A model generated the notes under the pieces. That model was not told the origin of the DNA. It saw only the letters and a list, made by a program, of their open reading frames with translations, and did no database searches. From NCBI RefSeq assembly GCF_003391135.1, contig NZ_CP031455.1, positions 5,068,001 through 5,132,000 on the forward strand: DNA of 64,000 nucleotides. The letters run 5' to 3'. Source of the stretch: Streptoverticillium olivoreticuli subsp. olivoreticuli. Lineage in GTDB: Bacteria; Actinomycetota; Actinomycetes; Streptomycetales; Streptomycetaceae. Of the stretch, positions 17,622 through 26,613 are shown piece after piece. Each line of letters opens with the position of its first letter. Position 1 is the first letter of the stretch. The translations under genes were made by a program, and so were the position numbers.

Positions 17622-17651
17622 CGTCGTTCCTGCCTCCCCATCCGTTGCACG

Positions 17652-17660
17652 CTGTCCACA
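17652..17660 (+). promoter_or_regulatory. DnaA box between murJ and the pseudokinase gene
   Basis: CTGTCCACA fits the Streptomyces DnaA-box consensus. It lies 31 bp upstream of the pseudokinase start codon in the 109-bp spacer. A function is only inferred. Confidence 0.5.
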
Positions 17661-17730
17661 GCCAAGACAATTGTGCCCACAGTCCGGCGCTATGCACGAC
17701 ACGCGGCGGCGGGCGATGGTTGTGCTCCGG

Positions 17731-19971
17731 TCAGCGTCCGAGCCGTCCGCGGACCATACCGACCATGGCGGTCAGCTCCTCGACGCGCATCCGCTTCGCG
17801 GCGATATAGAAGACGCCGATCAGGATGAGACCTCCACCGATCAGAGCGGCGAGCGAACCGACAAATCCGTGGCCGAGAACTTCACCGATGCCGTAGGCGA
17901 TCGCCCCGCCGATGAGGGCGGCGGGGATGCACGCACCGGCCAGGCGGGCGTACGTACGGATGACGTGGGAGCCGTCCAGGTCGCCGCCGAGGCGGGTGCG
18001 CAGCCGGCGCCAGGCGACGACGACGCCCACGGCGTAGGCCAGCCCGTACGAGGCGGCCATGCCCGCCACGGCCCAGCGGGCCGGCAGGACGACGTAGCTG
18101 GCGGCGGCGCCCACCGCGTTGACGCCGGCGACGATCAGGGTGTTGTAGAAGGGGGTGCGGGTGTCCTCGTAGGCGTAGAAGCCGCGGAGGATCACGTACT
18201 GCGCGGAGTACGGGATGAGGCCGAGGCCGAAGGCCATCAGGATGAAGCCGATGTTCGTGGCGCCGCCGGTGCCGGAGCTGGAGAACATCAGCGTGGCCAT
18301 CGGCACGCCGAGCGCCAGGAAGGCGAAGGCGCAGGGCACGATCGCGACGGCCGAGGTGCGCAGACCGTGGGAGAGGTCGTCGCGGACGGCCGCGACGTCG
18401 CCGTCGTGGGCGGCGCGGGAGATCCGGGGGAGCACCGCGGTCATCACCGAGACCGTGATGATGGCCTGCGGCATCTGCCAGAGCTGCAGCGCGAAGTTGT
18501 AGGCCGTGATGCCGGTGCCCTGGTGGTGCGCCCTCTCGGCGAGGGCGCCCGCACGGGTGGCGAGCTGGGTGACGACGACCATGCCGAGCTGGTTGGCGAG
18601 GACGAAGAAGAACGTCCACTTGGCGAGCCCCATGGCCTTGCCGAGGCCGTGGCCGCGCCAGTCGAACCGCAGCCGGAGCCGGAAGCCGGTCTCGCGGAGG
18701 TACGGGAACATCGCCAGCGCCTGCACCACGAGGCCGAGCAGGGTGCCGATGCCGAGCAGCCGCACGCCCTCCGGGGGGATGTTGGCCGCGCTGACGCGGC
18801 TGGTGACGAAGCCGCCGTAGACCCAGATGAACGCGCCGAAGGTGGCGATGACGACGACGTTGTTGAGGACCGGGGTCCACATCATGGCGCCGAACTTGCC
18901 ACGGGCGTTGAGGATCTGGCCCATGACGATGTGCACGCCCATGAAGAACATGGTGGGCAGGCAGTAGCGGGCGAACGCCACGGCGACGTCCAGCTGGCCG
19001 GGGCTGTCGCTGTTGTCCGGCATCATCATCCGGACGAGCAGCGGAGCCGCCAGCACACAGACGGTCGTGACCGCGCCCATGAGGACCACGACGAGGGTGA
19101 AGAGCCGGTTGGCGTACGCCTCGCCGCCGTCCTCGTCGTTCTTCATCGACCGCACCAGCTGCGGGATGAACACGGCGTTCAGCGCGCCGCCGCCGACGAG
19201 GATGTAGATCATCGTCGGCAGGGTGTTGGCGACCTGGTAGCTGTCGTTGAGGGTGCCGACGCCGAGCGCCGCCGCCATCACGAGGTTGCGGGCGAAGCCC
19301 AGGATGCGGGAGACGAAGCTGCCCGCGGCCATCACCGCGCTCGACTTCAGCAGGCTCGCCGCCTTGCCGCCCTTCGCCGGGGCCGAAGGGGCCTCGGTCT
19401 CGGAGACGGGCGTGGGCTCGGGCACCGGCGGCGGGACCTGCGGGGCCGCTGCGGCGTACTGGCCGGGCGCCGGGATCGGCTGACCGGACGGGCGCTGCGG
19501 TTCGTACGGCTGCTGCTGGTCCCGGTACAGGTGCGCGAAGGCGTCCCGCTCCGGGCGCTCGTCCGGGGACGCCTGGCCGGCGAGGCCGCCGACTCCGGCG
19601 AACTGCGTCGTGGGGTCGTCACCGTACGGGCGCGCGGGCGCCTCCGGCTGCTGCGGCGCGGGCGCCCACTGCCGGGGGTCCGGGCCCTGCTGCGGCGCGG
19701 GCTGCTGCTGGTGGAGCGGGAAGGTGTTCTGGTAGGTGCCGGGCGGCGGCGGGGGGTGCGCGGCACGGTCGTACAGCGCGTCGCTCACCGGGTCCTGGGC
19801 GGCCGGGTCGTGCTCGGGGTAGGGATGGGAGGCGTACGCGTCCCGGAGGTAGGGGTCCTGGGCGTACGGGCCCGGACGGGACGAGTCCGGGGCAGGCGGG
19901 GGCGGCGGGTACTGGCCCCGCTGGTCACCACCCGCGCCCTGCCCGCGGTCACCGTCGTACGGCGCGTTCAT
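17731..19971 (-). CDS. murJ: Lipid II flippase MurJ (MviN)
   Basis: 746 residues. A ~210-residue cytoplasmic, Pro/Gln/Tyr-rich disordered leader (PPPPPAPDSSRPGPYAQDPY) precedes an MVF-type flippase of about 14 membrane helices. The core begins LLKSSAVMAAGSFVSRILGFARNLVMAAALG and contains PTMIYILVGGGALNAVFIPQLVR and the late motif RGFYAYEDTRTPFYNTLIVAGVNAVG. It moves lipid II to the outer leaflet for peptidoglycan synthesis. It starts 45 bp after the DUF6049-like gene in the same direction and is followed by the pseudokinase gene that in mycobacteria is fused to it. Confidence 0.95.
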   Translation of the reverse strand: MNAPYDGDRGQGAGGDQRGQYPPPPPAPDSSRPGPYAQDPYLRDAYASHPYPEHDPAAQDPVSDALYDRAAHPPPPPGTYQNTFPLHQQQPAPQQGPDPRQWAPAPQQPEAPARPYGDDPTTQFAGVGGLAGQASPDERPERDAFAHLYRDQQQPYEPQRPSGQPIPAPGQYAAAAPQVPPPVPEPTPVSETEAPSAPAKGGKAASLLKSSAVMAAGSFVSRILGFARNLVMAAALGVGTLNDSYQVANTLPTMIYILVGGGALNAVFIPQLVRSMKNDEDGGEAYANRLFTLVVVLMGAVTTVCVLAAPLLVRMMMPDNSDSPGQLDVAVAFARYCLPTMFFMGVHIVMGQILNARGKFGAMMWTPVLNNVVVIATFGAFIWVYGGFVTSRVSAANIPPEGVRLLGIGTLLGLVVQALAMFPYLRETGFRLRLRFDWRGHGLGKAMGLAKWTFFFVLANQLGMVVVTQLATRAGALAERAHHQGTGITAYNFALQLWQMPQAIITVSVMTAVLPRISRAAHDGDVAAVRDDLSHGLRTSAVAIVPCAFAFLALGVPMATLMFSSSGTGGATNIGFILMAFGLGLIPYSAQYVILRGFYAYEDTRTPFYNTLIVAGVNAVGAAASYVVLPARWAVAGMAASYGLAYAVGVVVAWRRLRTRLGGDLDGSHVIRTYARLAGACIPAALIGGAIAYGIGEVLGHGFVGSLAALIGGGLILIGVFYIAAKRMRVEELTAMVGMVRGRLGR

Positions 19972-20016
19972 CGCTACCCCACCTCATCGTCCGCGGCCGG
20001 CCGGCCCCACTACACG

Positions 20017-22308
20017 TCAACGGTCCACTTTCTCACCTGTGCCGGATGGGTCAGTGCTTTCCGATCCGGTGTCCGGAGCCGGGTCCTCCGGCTGCTGGGG
20101 ACTGTCATCGCCCGGACCGTTGTCCCCGGAGTCTCCCCCGCCCGCCGTCCCGCCGGCGGCGGACCGCTTGCGCTGGATGTAGATGCGGAGGCCCGCGAGG
20201 ATCAGGAGGAGTACGCCACCGGCGATGACGATCAGCACCATAGGGGTGATGGACGTGACATGCACAGTGAAGGACATCGGGTCGCCGTAGGGCTGCCCGT
20301 CGTCCGTGTACAGCCGGGCCGTCACCTGGACGGGGCCGTTGGCGTTGGCGTGCGTCTCGAACTTCACCGACTGGCTGTGCCCGCCGTCGATCTTGATCTG
20401 CTGGGCCTCGCCCACCTTGAGGCGGTTCGGCCTGCTGGATTCGAGGACGAGCCGGAGCCCGGTGATGCCCTGCAGGAGGCCGTTGCGCACCGTCACGGGG
20501 ATCGTCGCGCTGCGCCCGGACAGGGTGGCGTCGGACTTCGGGATGAGCTGCACCTGGCGCTTGAGCTGGTACAGGTACGACTGCACGGCGTTGCGGAACT
20601 CCGCCGCCCCCCGGCGGTCACCGCGCCAGGAGTTGGACATCTCCCGCATGATCGCGCTGCCGAACGGGGTGACCACGCGGTCCTGCGAGGTCAGGATCAC
20701 CTTGAAGCTGTCCAGGGTCTCCTGGGTCTTCTGGATCTCCTCGAACGCGTCGGTGGTCAGCTCCTGCTTGCGCAGCGAGTCGGGGTACGCGCCGGGGCCG
20801 GGCACCTGCTGGTTGGCGGCCGGGTCGGGCTTGGCCCTGGCCGCGTCGCCCAGGTCGACGGGCTGCGTCCAGCGGCCGTCCGTCAGGCCGCCCAGGGCCG
20901 CCGCCATCGCCTGCGCCTGGCTCGTGGTGGGCATGCGCTGCGGCGCGACGACGATGCTGCGCTCGTCGTCCGGGGCCTGCTTGTTCACCAGCAGGCTCTG
21001 GGCGAGGAAGCGCTGCACGGCGAGCGAGGCGTCGTCGGCCCGGATCAGGTCGCCCTGGAAGGCGGTGGACATCCGGGCGTCCGCGACGACGGCCGTGTTG
21101 CCGCCGCCGATCTGCCGGGCGGCGCTCGGGGTGTACGAGGTCCGGTTCTCCCGGAGGCTGTCGCTGCGGGCGATGACGTTGTGGGCGCCCGCGGAGGTGG
21201 CCACGTCGATGATCGAGGAGTCGACGGCGCCCTCGAAGGGCCAGGTGAAGTCCGTGCGCGGCTTCACACCGAGGATGGTGTCCACGGTGGTCGCGGCGAG
21301 CTCCGTGGCCGACTGGAGGTGGCTGAGGGTGCCCGAGACGTCCTTGCCGTGGTGGGCGAGCGAGGCCAGGTCCGGGTCACCGAAGGGCAGCGCCACCACC
21401 TGATCGCCCGCGACGGCGGTCTGGAGCTGGCTGAGCCACTGCTTGGCGACCGGCTGGCCCTTGCCCGGCGTGCTCTTCCCGTCCGGGCCGTCGACCTTGT
21501 AGCTCTTGGTCATGGCCTCGACCGTGGCGAGTAGATCGGGGTCGATCACCCAGGTGATCGGCAGGTTCTTGCCCAGCGCCACCAGCTGCTGGAGCCGGCC
21601 GCCCGGCGCCAGGTCCGCGGCGAGGTCGTCGTTGGGGAAGATCGGCGTCTGCTGCTGGTCGGACTCCGTGCGGGCGGTCAGGTGCGTCGCCGAGACGAGC
21701 GGCCACAAGAAGGTGAGCCGCGTCTTCTTGCCCTCGGTCGCGGATGGCTGCCAGGGGAGCAGGGTCCGCTGGATGCCCAGCACCCGCTCGTAGGACTGGC
21801 CCGAGGTCTGCCCGGACAGGGAGACGCCCAGCTGGTAGACGCCCTCCCGGCTGATGTCCAGGTCCTTCGCGGGCAGGGAGATGCTGAATTCCCGGCTGAC
21901 GCCCGGAGGCAGCTTGTCGATTTTCTGCGTGTGGCTGCCGATCTCGGAACCGTCGGTGCCCTCCGAGAAGCCGGACCGCCCGCCGATGTCGTCGATGTCG
22001 CTGCGGCCGCCGACCTGGGGGCCCACCCGCAGGCCCACATGGGCGTCGGTGACCGTGGAGCCGCCGTTGTTGGTGACCGTGCCCGAGACGGTGAGCGTGT
22101 CGTTCTGCGTCGGCGCGACGGGCGTCAGGGCCCCGATGGAGACATCGACCGTGCGGGAACCGGCCGACTCGGCGTGGGCCTCCGGCGCCGCCGGCAGCTG
22201 CACCAGGCCCACGAGCAGCAGCAGACCGACCAGCACCAGCGTGGTGTGCCGGACCCACCGGCAGGCAGGAGCGGACGTCGTCCCCTGGAACTCTGCCGCC
22301 TCGGCCAC
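20017..22308 (-). CDS. Secreted, membrane-anchored DUF6049-family protein
   Basis: 763 residues. The signal segment LVLVGLLLLVGLVQLPAAP (about 26-44) has a likely cleavage after AHA. A CARDB-like beta domain follows (NDTLTVSGTVTNNGGSTVTDA), then a central region with LPITWVIDPDLLATVEAMTKS and a polysaccharide-deacetylase-like flavour (WPFEGAVDSSIIDVA). A second beta domain, one C-terminal helix (PMVLIVIAGGVLLLILAGLRIYI) and an acidic Pro-rich cytoplasmic tail end it. It matches the position and architecture of mycobacterial Rv3909, next to MurJ. No catalytic activity can be assigned. Confidence 0.88.
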   Translation of the reverse strand: MAEAAEFQGTTSAPACRWVRHTTLVLVGLLLLVGLVQLPAAPEAHAESAGSRTVDVSIGALTPVAPTQNDTLTVSGTVTNNGGSTVTDAHVGLRVGPQVGGRSDIDDIGGRSGFSEGTDGSEIGSHTQKIDKLPPGVSREFSISLPAKDLDISREGVYQLGVSLSGQTSGQSYERVLGIQRTLLPWQPSATEGKKTRLTFLWPLVSATHLTARTESDQQQTPIFPNDDLAADLAPGGRLQQLVALGKNLPITWVIDPDLLATVEAMTKSYKVDGPDGKSTPGKGQPVAKQWLSQLQTAVAGDQVVALPFGDPDLASLAHHGKDVSGTLSHLQSATELAATTVDTILGVKPRTDFTWPFEGAVDSSIIDVATSAGAHNVIARSDSLRENRTSYTPSAARQIGGGNTAVVADARMSTAFQGDLIRADDASLAVQRFLAQSLLVNKQAPDDERSIVVAPQRMPTTSQAQAMAAALGGLTDGRWTQPVDLGDAARAKPDPAANQQVPGPGAYPDSLRKQELTTDAFEEIQKTQETLDSFKVILTSQDRVVTPFGSAIMREMSNSWRGDRRGAAEFRNAVQSYLYQLKRQVQLIPKSDATLSGRSATIPVTVRNGLLQGITGLRLVLESSRPNRLKVGEAQQIKIDGGHSQSVKFETHANANGPVQVTARLYTDDGQPYGDPMSFTVHVTSITPMVLIVIAGGVLLLILAGLRIYIQRKRSAAGGTAGGGDSGDNGPGDDSPQQPEDPAPDTGSESTDPSGTGEKVDR

Positions 22309-22515
22309 GCGCTCGCCCGTCCCTCGTCGTCATCAGTGGTCGTCGGTTATGCGTCCACGAATGGTAACGAGGCCCGCTGTGACGAAGTGCCGCGGACCGC
22401 TCCGCAAGATCGCCACCGTGCCCGATGTCCCGGCTGCGCCCGCTTTGTGCTGACCGGCGCCGTGCGCCCGTAACGAGGAGGCCCTCCAGCGTGCGGCCAC
22501 GTACTCTTTTCTGTT

Positions 22516-23991
22516 GTGCCGAACGCCAACAATGACAGCCAGCTCCAGTCGTCGACCAACGAGCTCAGCCACGTGCAGCGCCGTGCCGTGAGCGAGCTCC
22601 TGCGGGTGTCCCCCGTGGCCGACGATCTCGCCCGCCGATTCCAGGAGGCCGGGTTCACGCTTGCCCTGGTCGGCGGGTCGGTGCGGGACGCGCTGCTCGG
22701 CCGGCTCGGCAACGACCTGGACTTCACCACCGACGCCCGCCCCGAGGACGTACTGAAGATCGTCCGGCCGTGGGCCGACGCGGTCTGGGAGGTCGGCATC
22801 GCCTTCGGGACCGTGGGATGCCGCAAGTCCGACTTCGACATCGAGGTCACGACATACCGGTCGGAAGCGTATGACCGGACCTCGCGCAAGCCCGAGGTCT
22901 CCTACGGCGACTCCATCGAGGACGACCTGGTCCGTCGCGACTTCACGGTCAACGCGATGGCCGTCGCCCTCCCGCAGAAGGAGTTCATCGACCCGCACAA
23001 CGGCCTGGAGGACCTGGCCGCGCGGGTCCTGCGCACCCCCGGCACCCCGGAGGAGTCCTTCTCCGACGACCCGCTGCGCATGATGCGGGCCGCCCGCTTC
23101 GCCGCCCAGCTGGACTTCGAGGTCGCGCCCGAGGTCGTCACCGCGATGACGGAGATGTCCGGCCGCCTGGAGATCGTCTCCGCCGAGCGGGTCCGGGACG
23201 AGCTCAACAAGCTGATCCTCTCCGCCCACCCCCGCGAGGGCCTGAAGCTCCTCGTCGACACCGGTCTCGCCGATCTCGTCCTGCCGGAGCTCCCGGCGCT
23301 GCGCCTGGAGCGCGACGAGCACCACCGGCACAAGGACGTGTACGAGCACACGCTCATCGTCCTGGAGCAGGCCATCGACCTGGAGGCCCCTCTTGACCAG
23401 CCGGGGGGCGGCCCCGATCTCGTCCTGCGCCTGGCGGCGCTGCTGCACGACATCGGCAAGCCGCGCACCCGTCGCTTCGAGAAGGACGGCCGGGTCTCCT
23501 TCCACCACCACGAGGTGGTGGGCGCGAAGATGACCAAGACCCGGATGACCAAGCTCAAGTACTCCAACGAGCAGGTGAAGGACGTCTCGAAGCTCGTCGA
23601 GCTCCACCTGCGCTTCCACGGCTACGGCACGGGCGAGTGGACCGACTCCGCCGTGCGCCGGTACGTACGGGACGCGGGGCCGCTGCTGGAGCGGCTCCAC
23701 AAGCTGACGCGGTCCGACTGCACGACGCGCAACAAGCGCAAGGCGAACGCCCTGTCCCGCGCGTACGACGGCCTGGAGGAGCGCATCGCGCGGCTCCAGG
23801 AGCAGGAGGAGCTGGACTCGATCCGTCCGGACCTGGACGGCAACGAGATCATGGAGATCCTCGGCGTCGGCCCGGGCCCGCAGATCGGCAAGGCGTACAA
23901 GCACCTGCTGGAGCTGCGGCTGGAGAACGGTCCGATGGAGCGGGACGCCGCCGTCGCCGCTCTCAAGGAGTGGTGGGCCACGCAGGACTGA
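22516..23991 (+). CDS. cca: CCA tRNA nucleotidyltransferase
   Basis: Adds or repairs the 3' CCA of tRNAs. The protein is 491 residues. The class II nucleotidyltransferase head has LVGGSVRDALLG and the DxD metal motif in NDLDFTTDARP; RRDFTVNAMAV and the nucleotide-specifying DDPLRMMRAARFAAQL follow. A C-terminal HD domain shows LLHDIGKPRTRR. The start is GTG at 22516. The 207-bp spacer to the divergent DUF6049 gene presumably holds both promoters. The gene is the counterpart of mycobacterial pcnA in this conserved cluster. Confidence 0.96.
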   Translation: MPNANNDSQLQSSTNELSHVQRRAVSELLRVSPVADDLARRFQEAGFTLALVGGSVRDALLGRLGNDLDFTTDARPEDVLKIVRPWADAVWEVGIAFGTVGCRKSDFDIEVTTYRSEAYDRTSRKPEVSYGDSIEDDLVRRDFTVNAMAVALPQKEFIDPHNGLEDLAARVLRTPGTPEESFSDDPLRMMRAARFAAQLDFEVAPEVVTAMTEMSGRLEIVSAERVRDELNKLILSAHPREGLKLLVDTGLADLVLPELPALRLERDEHHRHKDVYEHTLIVLEQAIDLEAPLDQPGGGPDLVLRLAALLHDIGKPRTRRFEKDGRVSFHHHEVVGAKMTKTRMTKLKYSNEQVKDVSKLVELHLRFHGYGTGEWTDSAVRRYVRDAGPLLERLHKLTRSDCTTRNKRKANALSRAYDGLEERIARLQEQEELDSIRPDLDGNEIMEILGVGPGPQIGKAYKHLLELRLENGPMERDAAVAALKEWWATQD

Positions 23992-23999
23992 GGCGCCCG

Positions 24000-24070
24000 G
24001 CCGGTGTTTCACGTGAAACACCGGCAAGCGGGTGTCGTCGAGGGGCGGTGTTTCACGTGAAACACCGCCC
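24000..24070. promoter_or_regulatory. Two parS sites in extended palindromes (cca / MFS convergent spacer)
   Basis: Perfect GTTTCACGTGAAAC at 24006-24019 and 24050-24063. Each is the centre of a longer perfect palindrome (24000-24025, 26 bp; 24043-24070, 28 bp, followed by TTTCGC). They sit between the cca stop (23991) and the MFS stop (24080), where a bidirectional terminator is expected. Confidence 0.93.
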
Positions 24071-24079
24071 TTTCGCGTA

Positions 24080-25348
24080 TCAGGAGCGGCGCGGTCCCAC
24101 CAGGGCGACGGCGACCGCCGCGTAGATCAGGGCGACCGTGATCACCAGCGCGGGCGACCGGCCGTCGGTCGGCAGCATCAGGGCCGCCACCCCCGCCGCC
24201 CCGACGAAGGCGACGTTGAAGAGCACGTCGTAGAGGGAGAAGACCCGGCCCCGGAAGCCGTCGTCGACCGACGACTGGACCACCGTGTCCGTGGCGATCT
24301 TGGCGCCCTGTGTGGTGAGGCCGAGGACGAAGGCGGCGATCAGCATGGGGACGCGTTCGAAGGGGAGGCCGAGCGCGGGCTCCAGCACGGCCGCCGCCGT
24401 GGCGCAGGCCACGATCCAGCCGAGCCGCTCCAGCCGGGCCACGGCCCAGGGTGTGACGATCGCCGCGGCGAAGAACCCCGCCCCCGAGACCGCGACGGCG
24501 AGGCCGAGGAGGGCCAGCCCGTCGGACTCGGTCTCCGCCCACGCATGGCGGCAGAGCATCAGGACGGTGACCGTCAGCGCGCCGTAGCAGAAGCGCATCA
24601 GGGTCATCGCCGCCAGGGCGCGGGCGGCGGTGCGGCGTTCCGCGAGGTGCCGCAGACCGGCGGCCAGCCCGCGGGCGGTGGCCAGGAGCGTCGCGCGCAG
24701 CTCGGTCCCGGGCGTGCGGACGTCCGGGCCCAGCAGGTCGAGGGGCATGCGCAGGGAGCAGAGGGCCGCGGCCAGATAGAGGACGGCGCCGAGGAGGACG
24801 ACCACGGCGTCGGAGCTCGTGCCCTCGGGGGCCACCAGGCGCACGACGAAGGCGAGACCGCCGCCCGCGGTCGCCGCGAGCGTGCCGGCCGTCGGCGACA
24901 GTGAGTTGGCCATGACCAGGCGGTCCGGCGAGTCGACGACCCGGGGGAGGGACGCGGAGAGCCCGGCGAGGACGAAGCGGTTGACGGCGGTGACCGAGAG
25001 GGCGGAGGCGTAGAAGAGCCAGTCGGGGACGCGGGCGACGACGAGGAGCGCGGTGCCGGTGGCCAGCGCCGCACGCAGCAGATTGCCGTGCAGCAGGACC
25101 TGGCGGCGGCGCCAGCGGTCCAGCAGCACGCCGGCGAACGGGCCGAGCAGGGAGTAGGGCAGCAGCAGGACGGCCATGGCGGAGGCGATGGCGGTGGGGG
25201 AAGCCTGTTTCTCGGGGGAGAAGACGACGTACGCGGCGAGCGCCACCTGGTAGACGCCGTCGGCCCCCTGCGACAGCAGCCGGACGACCAGCAGGCGCCG
25301 GAAGTCCGGCAGTTGGAGCAGGACGCGCAGATCGCGCACGACAGGCAT
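24080..25348 (-). CDS. MFS transporter
   Basis: 422 residues with about 12 predicted membrane helices. The N-terminal half carries LLSQGADGVYQVALAAYVVF and the loop 2-3 motif GPFAGVLLDRWRRRQVLL; the second half has LGLTTQGAKIATDTVVQ and GFRGRVFSLYDVLFNVAFVG. It resembles MFS_3/enterobactin-exporter-like proteins, but the substrate is unknown. The ATG at 25348 was chosen (GAGG 10 nt upstream); a GTG at 25363 would add five residues. It is convergent with cca across two parS sites. Confidence 0.88.
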   Translation of the reverse strand: MPVVRDLRVLLQLPDFRRLLVVRLLSQGADGVYQVALAAYVVFSPEKQASPTAIASAMAVLLLPYSLLGPFAGVLLDRWRRRQVLLHGNLLRAALATGTALLVVARVPDWLFYASALSVTAVNRFVLAGLSASLPRVVDSPDRLVMANSLSPTAGTLAATAGGGLAFVVRLVAPEGTSSDAVVVLLGAVLYLAAALCSLRMPLDLLGPDVRTPGTELRATLLATARGLAAGLRHLAERRTAARALAAMTLMRFCYGALTVTVLMLCRHAWAETESDGLALLGLAVAVSGAGFFAAAIVTPWAVARLERLGWIVACATAAAVLEPALGLPFERVPMLIAAFVLGLTTQGAKIATDTVVQSSVDDGFRGRVFSLYDVLFNVAFVGAAGVAALMLPTDGRSPALVITVALIYAAVAVALVGPRRS

Positions 25349-25369
25349 GCGGCCCAGCCTCACACACCG

Positions 25370-25405
25370 CGTGGGCCCCCGGGCGCAATTACCCGGGGGC
25401 CCACG
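25370..25405. terminator. ino1 terminator
   Basis: A perfect 14-bp GC-rich stem (25370-25383 with 25392-25405) and loop CGCAATTA, between the ino1 stop and the MFS start. Confidence 0.85.
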
Positions 25406-25482
25406 ATCACACGCGGTGGATCAGGCCGGACCGAAGCGGTGTGCGGCGTCCCGCACGGCGCTCCGCGGCCGTGGAGCGCTGA

Positions 25483-26565
25483 TCAGCGCTCGACCTCGCC
25501 CTTGATGAACTTCTCGACGTTCTCACGGGCCTCGTCGTCGAAGTACTGCACCGGCGGCGACTTCATGAAGTACGAGGAGGCGGAGAGGATCGGGCCACCG
25601 ATGCCGCGGTCCTTGGCGATCTTGGCGGCGCGCACGGCGTCGATGATGACACCGGCGGAGTTCGGGGAGTCCCAGACCTCGAGCTTGTACTCCAGGTTCA
25701 GCGGGACGTCGCCGAACGCGCGGCCCTCGAGGCGCACGTAGGCCCACTTGCGGTCGTCCAGCCAGGCCACGTAGTCGGACGGGCCGATGTGGACGTTGTC
25801 CTCGCCCAGCTCGCGGTCGCGGATCTGGGAGGTGACGGCCTGCGTCTTGGAGATCTTCTTGGACTCCAGGCGGTCACGCTCGAGCATGTTCTTGAAGTCC
25901 ATGTTGCCGCCGACGTTCAGCTGCATCGTGCGGTCCAGGATGACGCCCCGGTCCTCGAACAGCTTCGCCATCACGCGGTGCGTGATCGTGGCGCCGACCT
26001 GCGACTTGATGTCGTCGCCGACGATCGGGACGCCCGCCTCGGTGAACTTGTCGGCCCACTCCTTGGTGCCGGCGATGAAGACCGGCAGCGCGTTGACGAA
26101 GGCGACCTTGGCGTCGATGGCGCACTGCGCGTAGAACTTCGCGGCGTCCTCGGAACCCACCGGGAGGTAGCAGACGAGGACGTCGACCTGCTTGTCCTTG
26201 AGGGTCTGGACGATGTCGACCGGGGCCTCGGCGGACTCCTCGATGGTCTGGCGGTAGTACTTGCCCAGACCGTCGAGGGTGTGGCCGCGCTGGACGGTGA
26301 CGCCGCTGGCGGGCACCTCGCAGATCTTGATGGTGTTGTTCTCGCTGGCGCCGATGGCGTCGGCGAGGTCGAGGCCGACCTTCTTCGCGTCGACGTCGAA
26401 CGCGGCCACGAACTCCACATCACGCACGTGGTACTCGCCGAACTGCACGTGCATCAGACCCGGCACGCGGCCGTTCGGGTCGGCGTCCTTGTAGTACTCG
26501 ACGCCCTGCACCAGCGAGGCGGCGCAGTTGCCCACGCCGACGATGGCTACGCGAACCGAACCCAT
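25483..26565 (-). CDS. ino1: Inositol-3-phosphate synthase
   Basis: Converts glucose 6-phosphate to myo-inositol 3-phosphate with NAD+, the first step to mycothiol and phosphatidylinositol in actinobacteria. The protein is 360 residues with VRVAIVGVGNCAASLVQGV (NAD site), NALPVFIAGTKEW, PIVGDDIKSQVGATITHR and LNVGGNMDFKNMLE, all family signatures. The start at ATG 26565 follows GGGAG; a frame extension to 26595 lacks a ribosome-binding site. It lies 48 bp downstream of padR in the same direction and is probably cotranscribed. Confidence 0.96.
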   Translation of the reverse strand: MGSVRVAIVGVGNCAASLVQGVEYYKDADPNGRVPGLMHVQFGEYHVRDVEFVAAFDVDAKKVGLDLADAIGASENNTIKICEVPASGVTVQRGHTLDGLGKYYRQTIEESAEAPVDIVQTLKDKQVDVLVCYLPVGSEDAAKFYAQCAIDAKVAFVNALPVFIAGTKEWADKFTEAGVPIVGDDIKSQVGATITHRVMAKLFEDRGVILDRTMQLNVGGNMDFKNMLERDRLESKKISKTQAVTSQIRDRELGEDNVHIGPSDYVAWLDDRKWAYVRLEGRAFGDVPLNLEYKLEVWDSPNSAGVIIDAVRAAKIAKDRGIGGPILSASSYFMKSPPVQYFDDEARENVEKFIKGEVER

Positions 26566-26613
26566 TCCGGTTGCTCCCTGTTTTGTACTCGACAAGCCCT
26601 GCGAATGCAGAGC

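Noticed and set aside
17389..21534. Very long open frame (about 1380 codons) on the + strand
   Set aside because: It lies antisense to the pseudokinase, murJ and DUF6049 genes. It is a GC-rich shadow frame with charged low-complexity translation and no recognisable domain.
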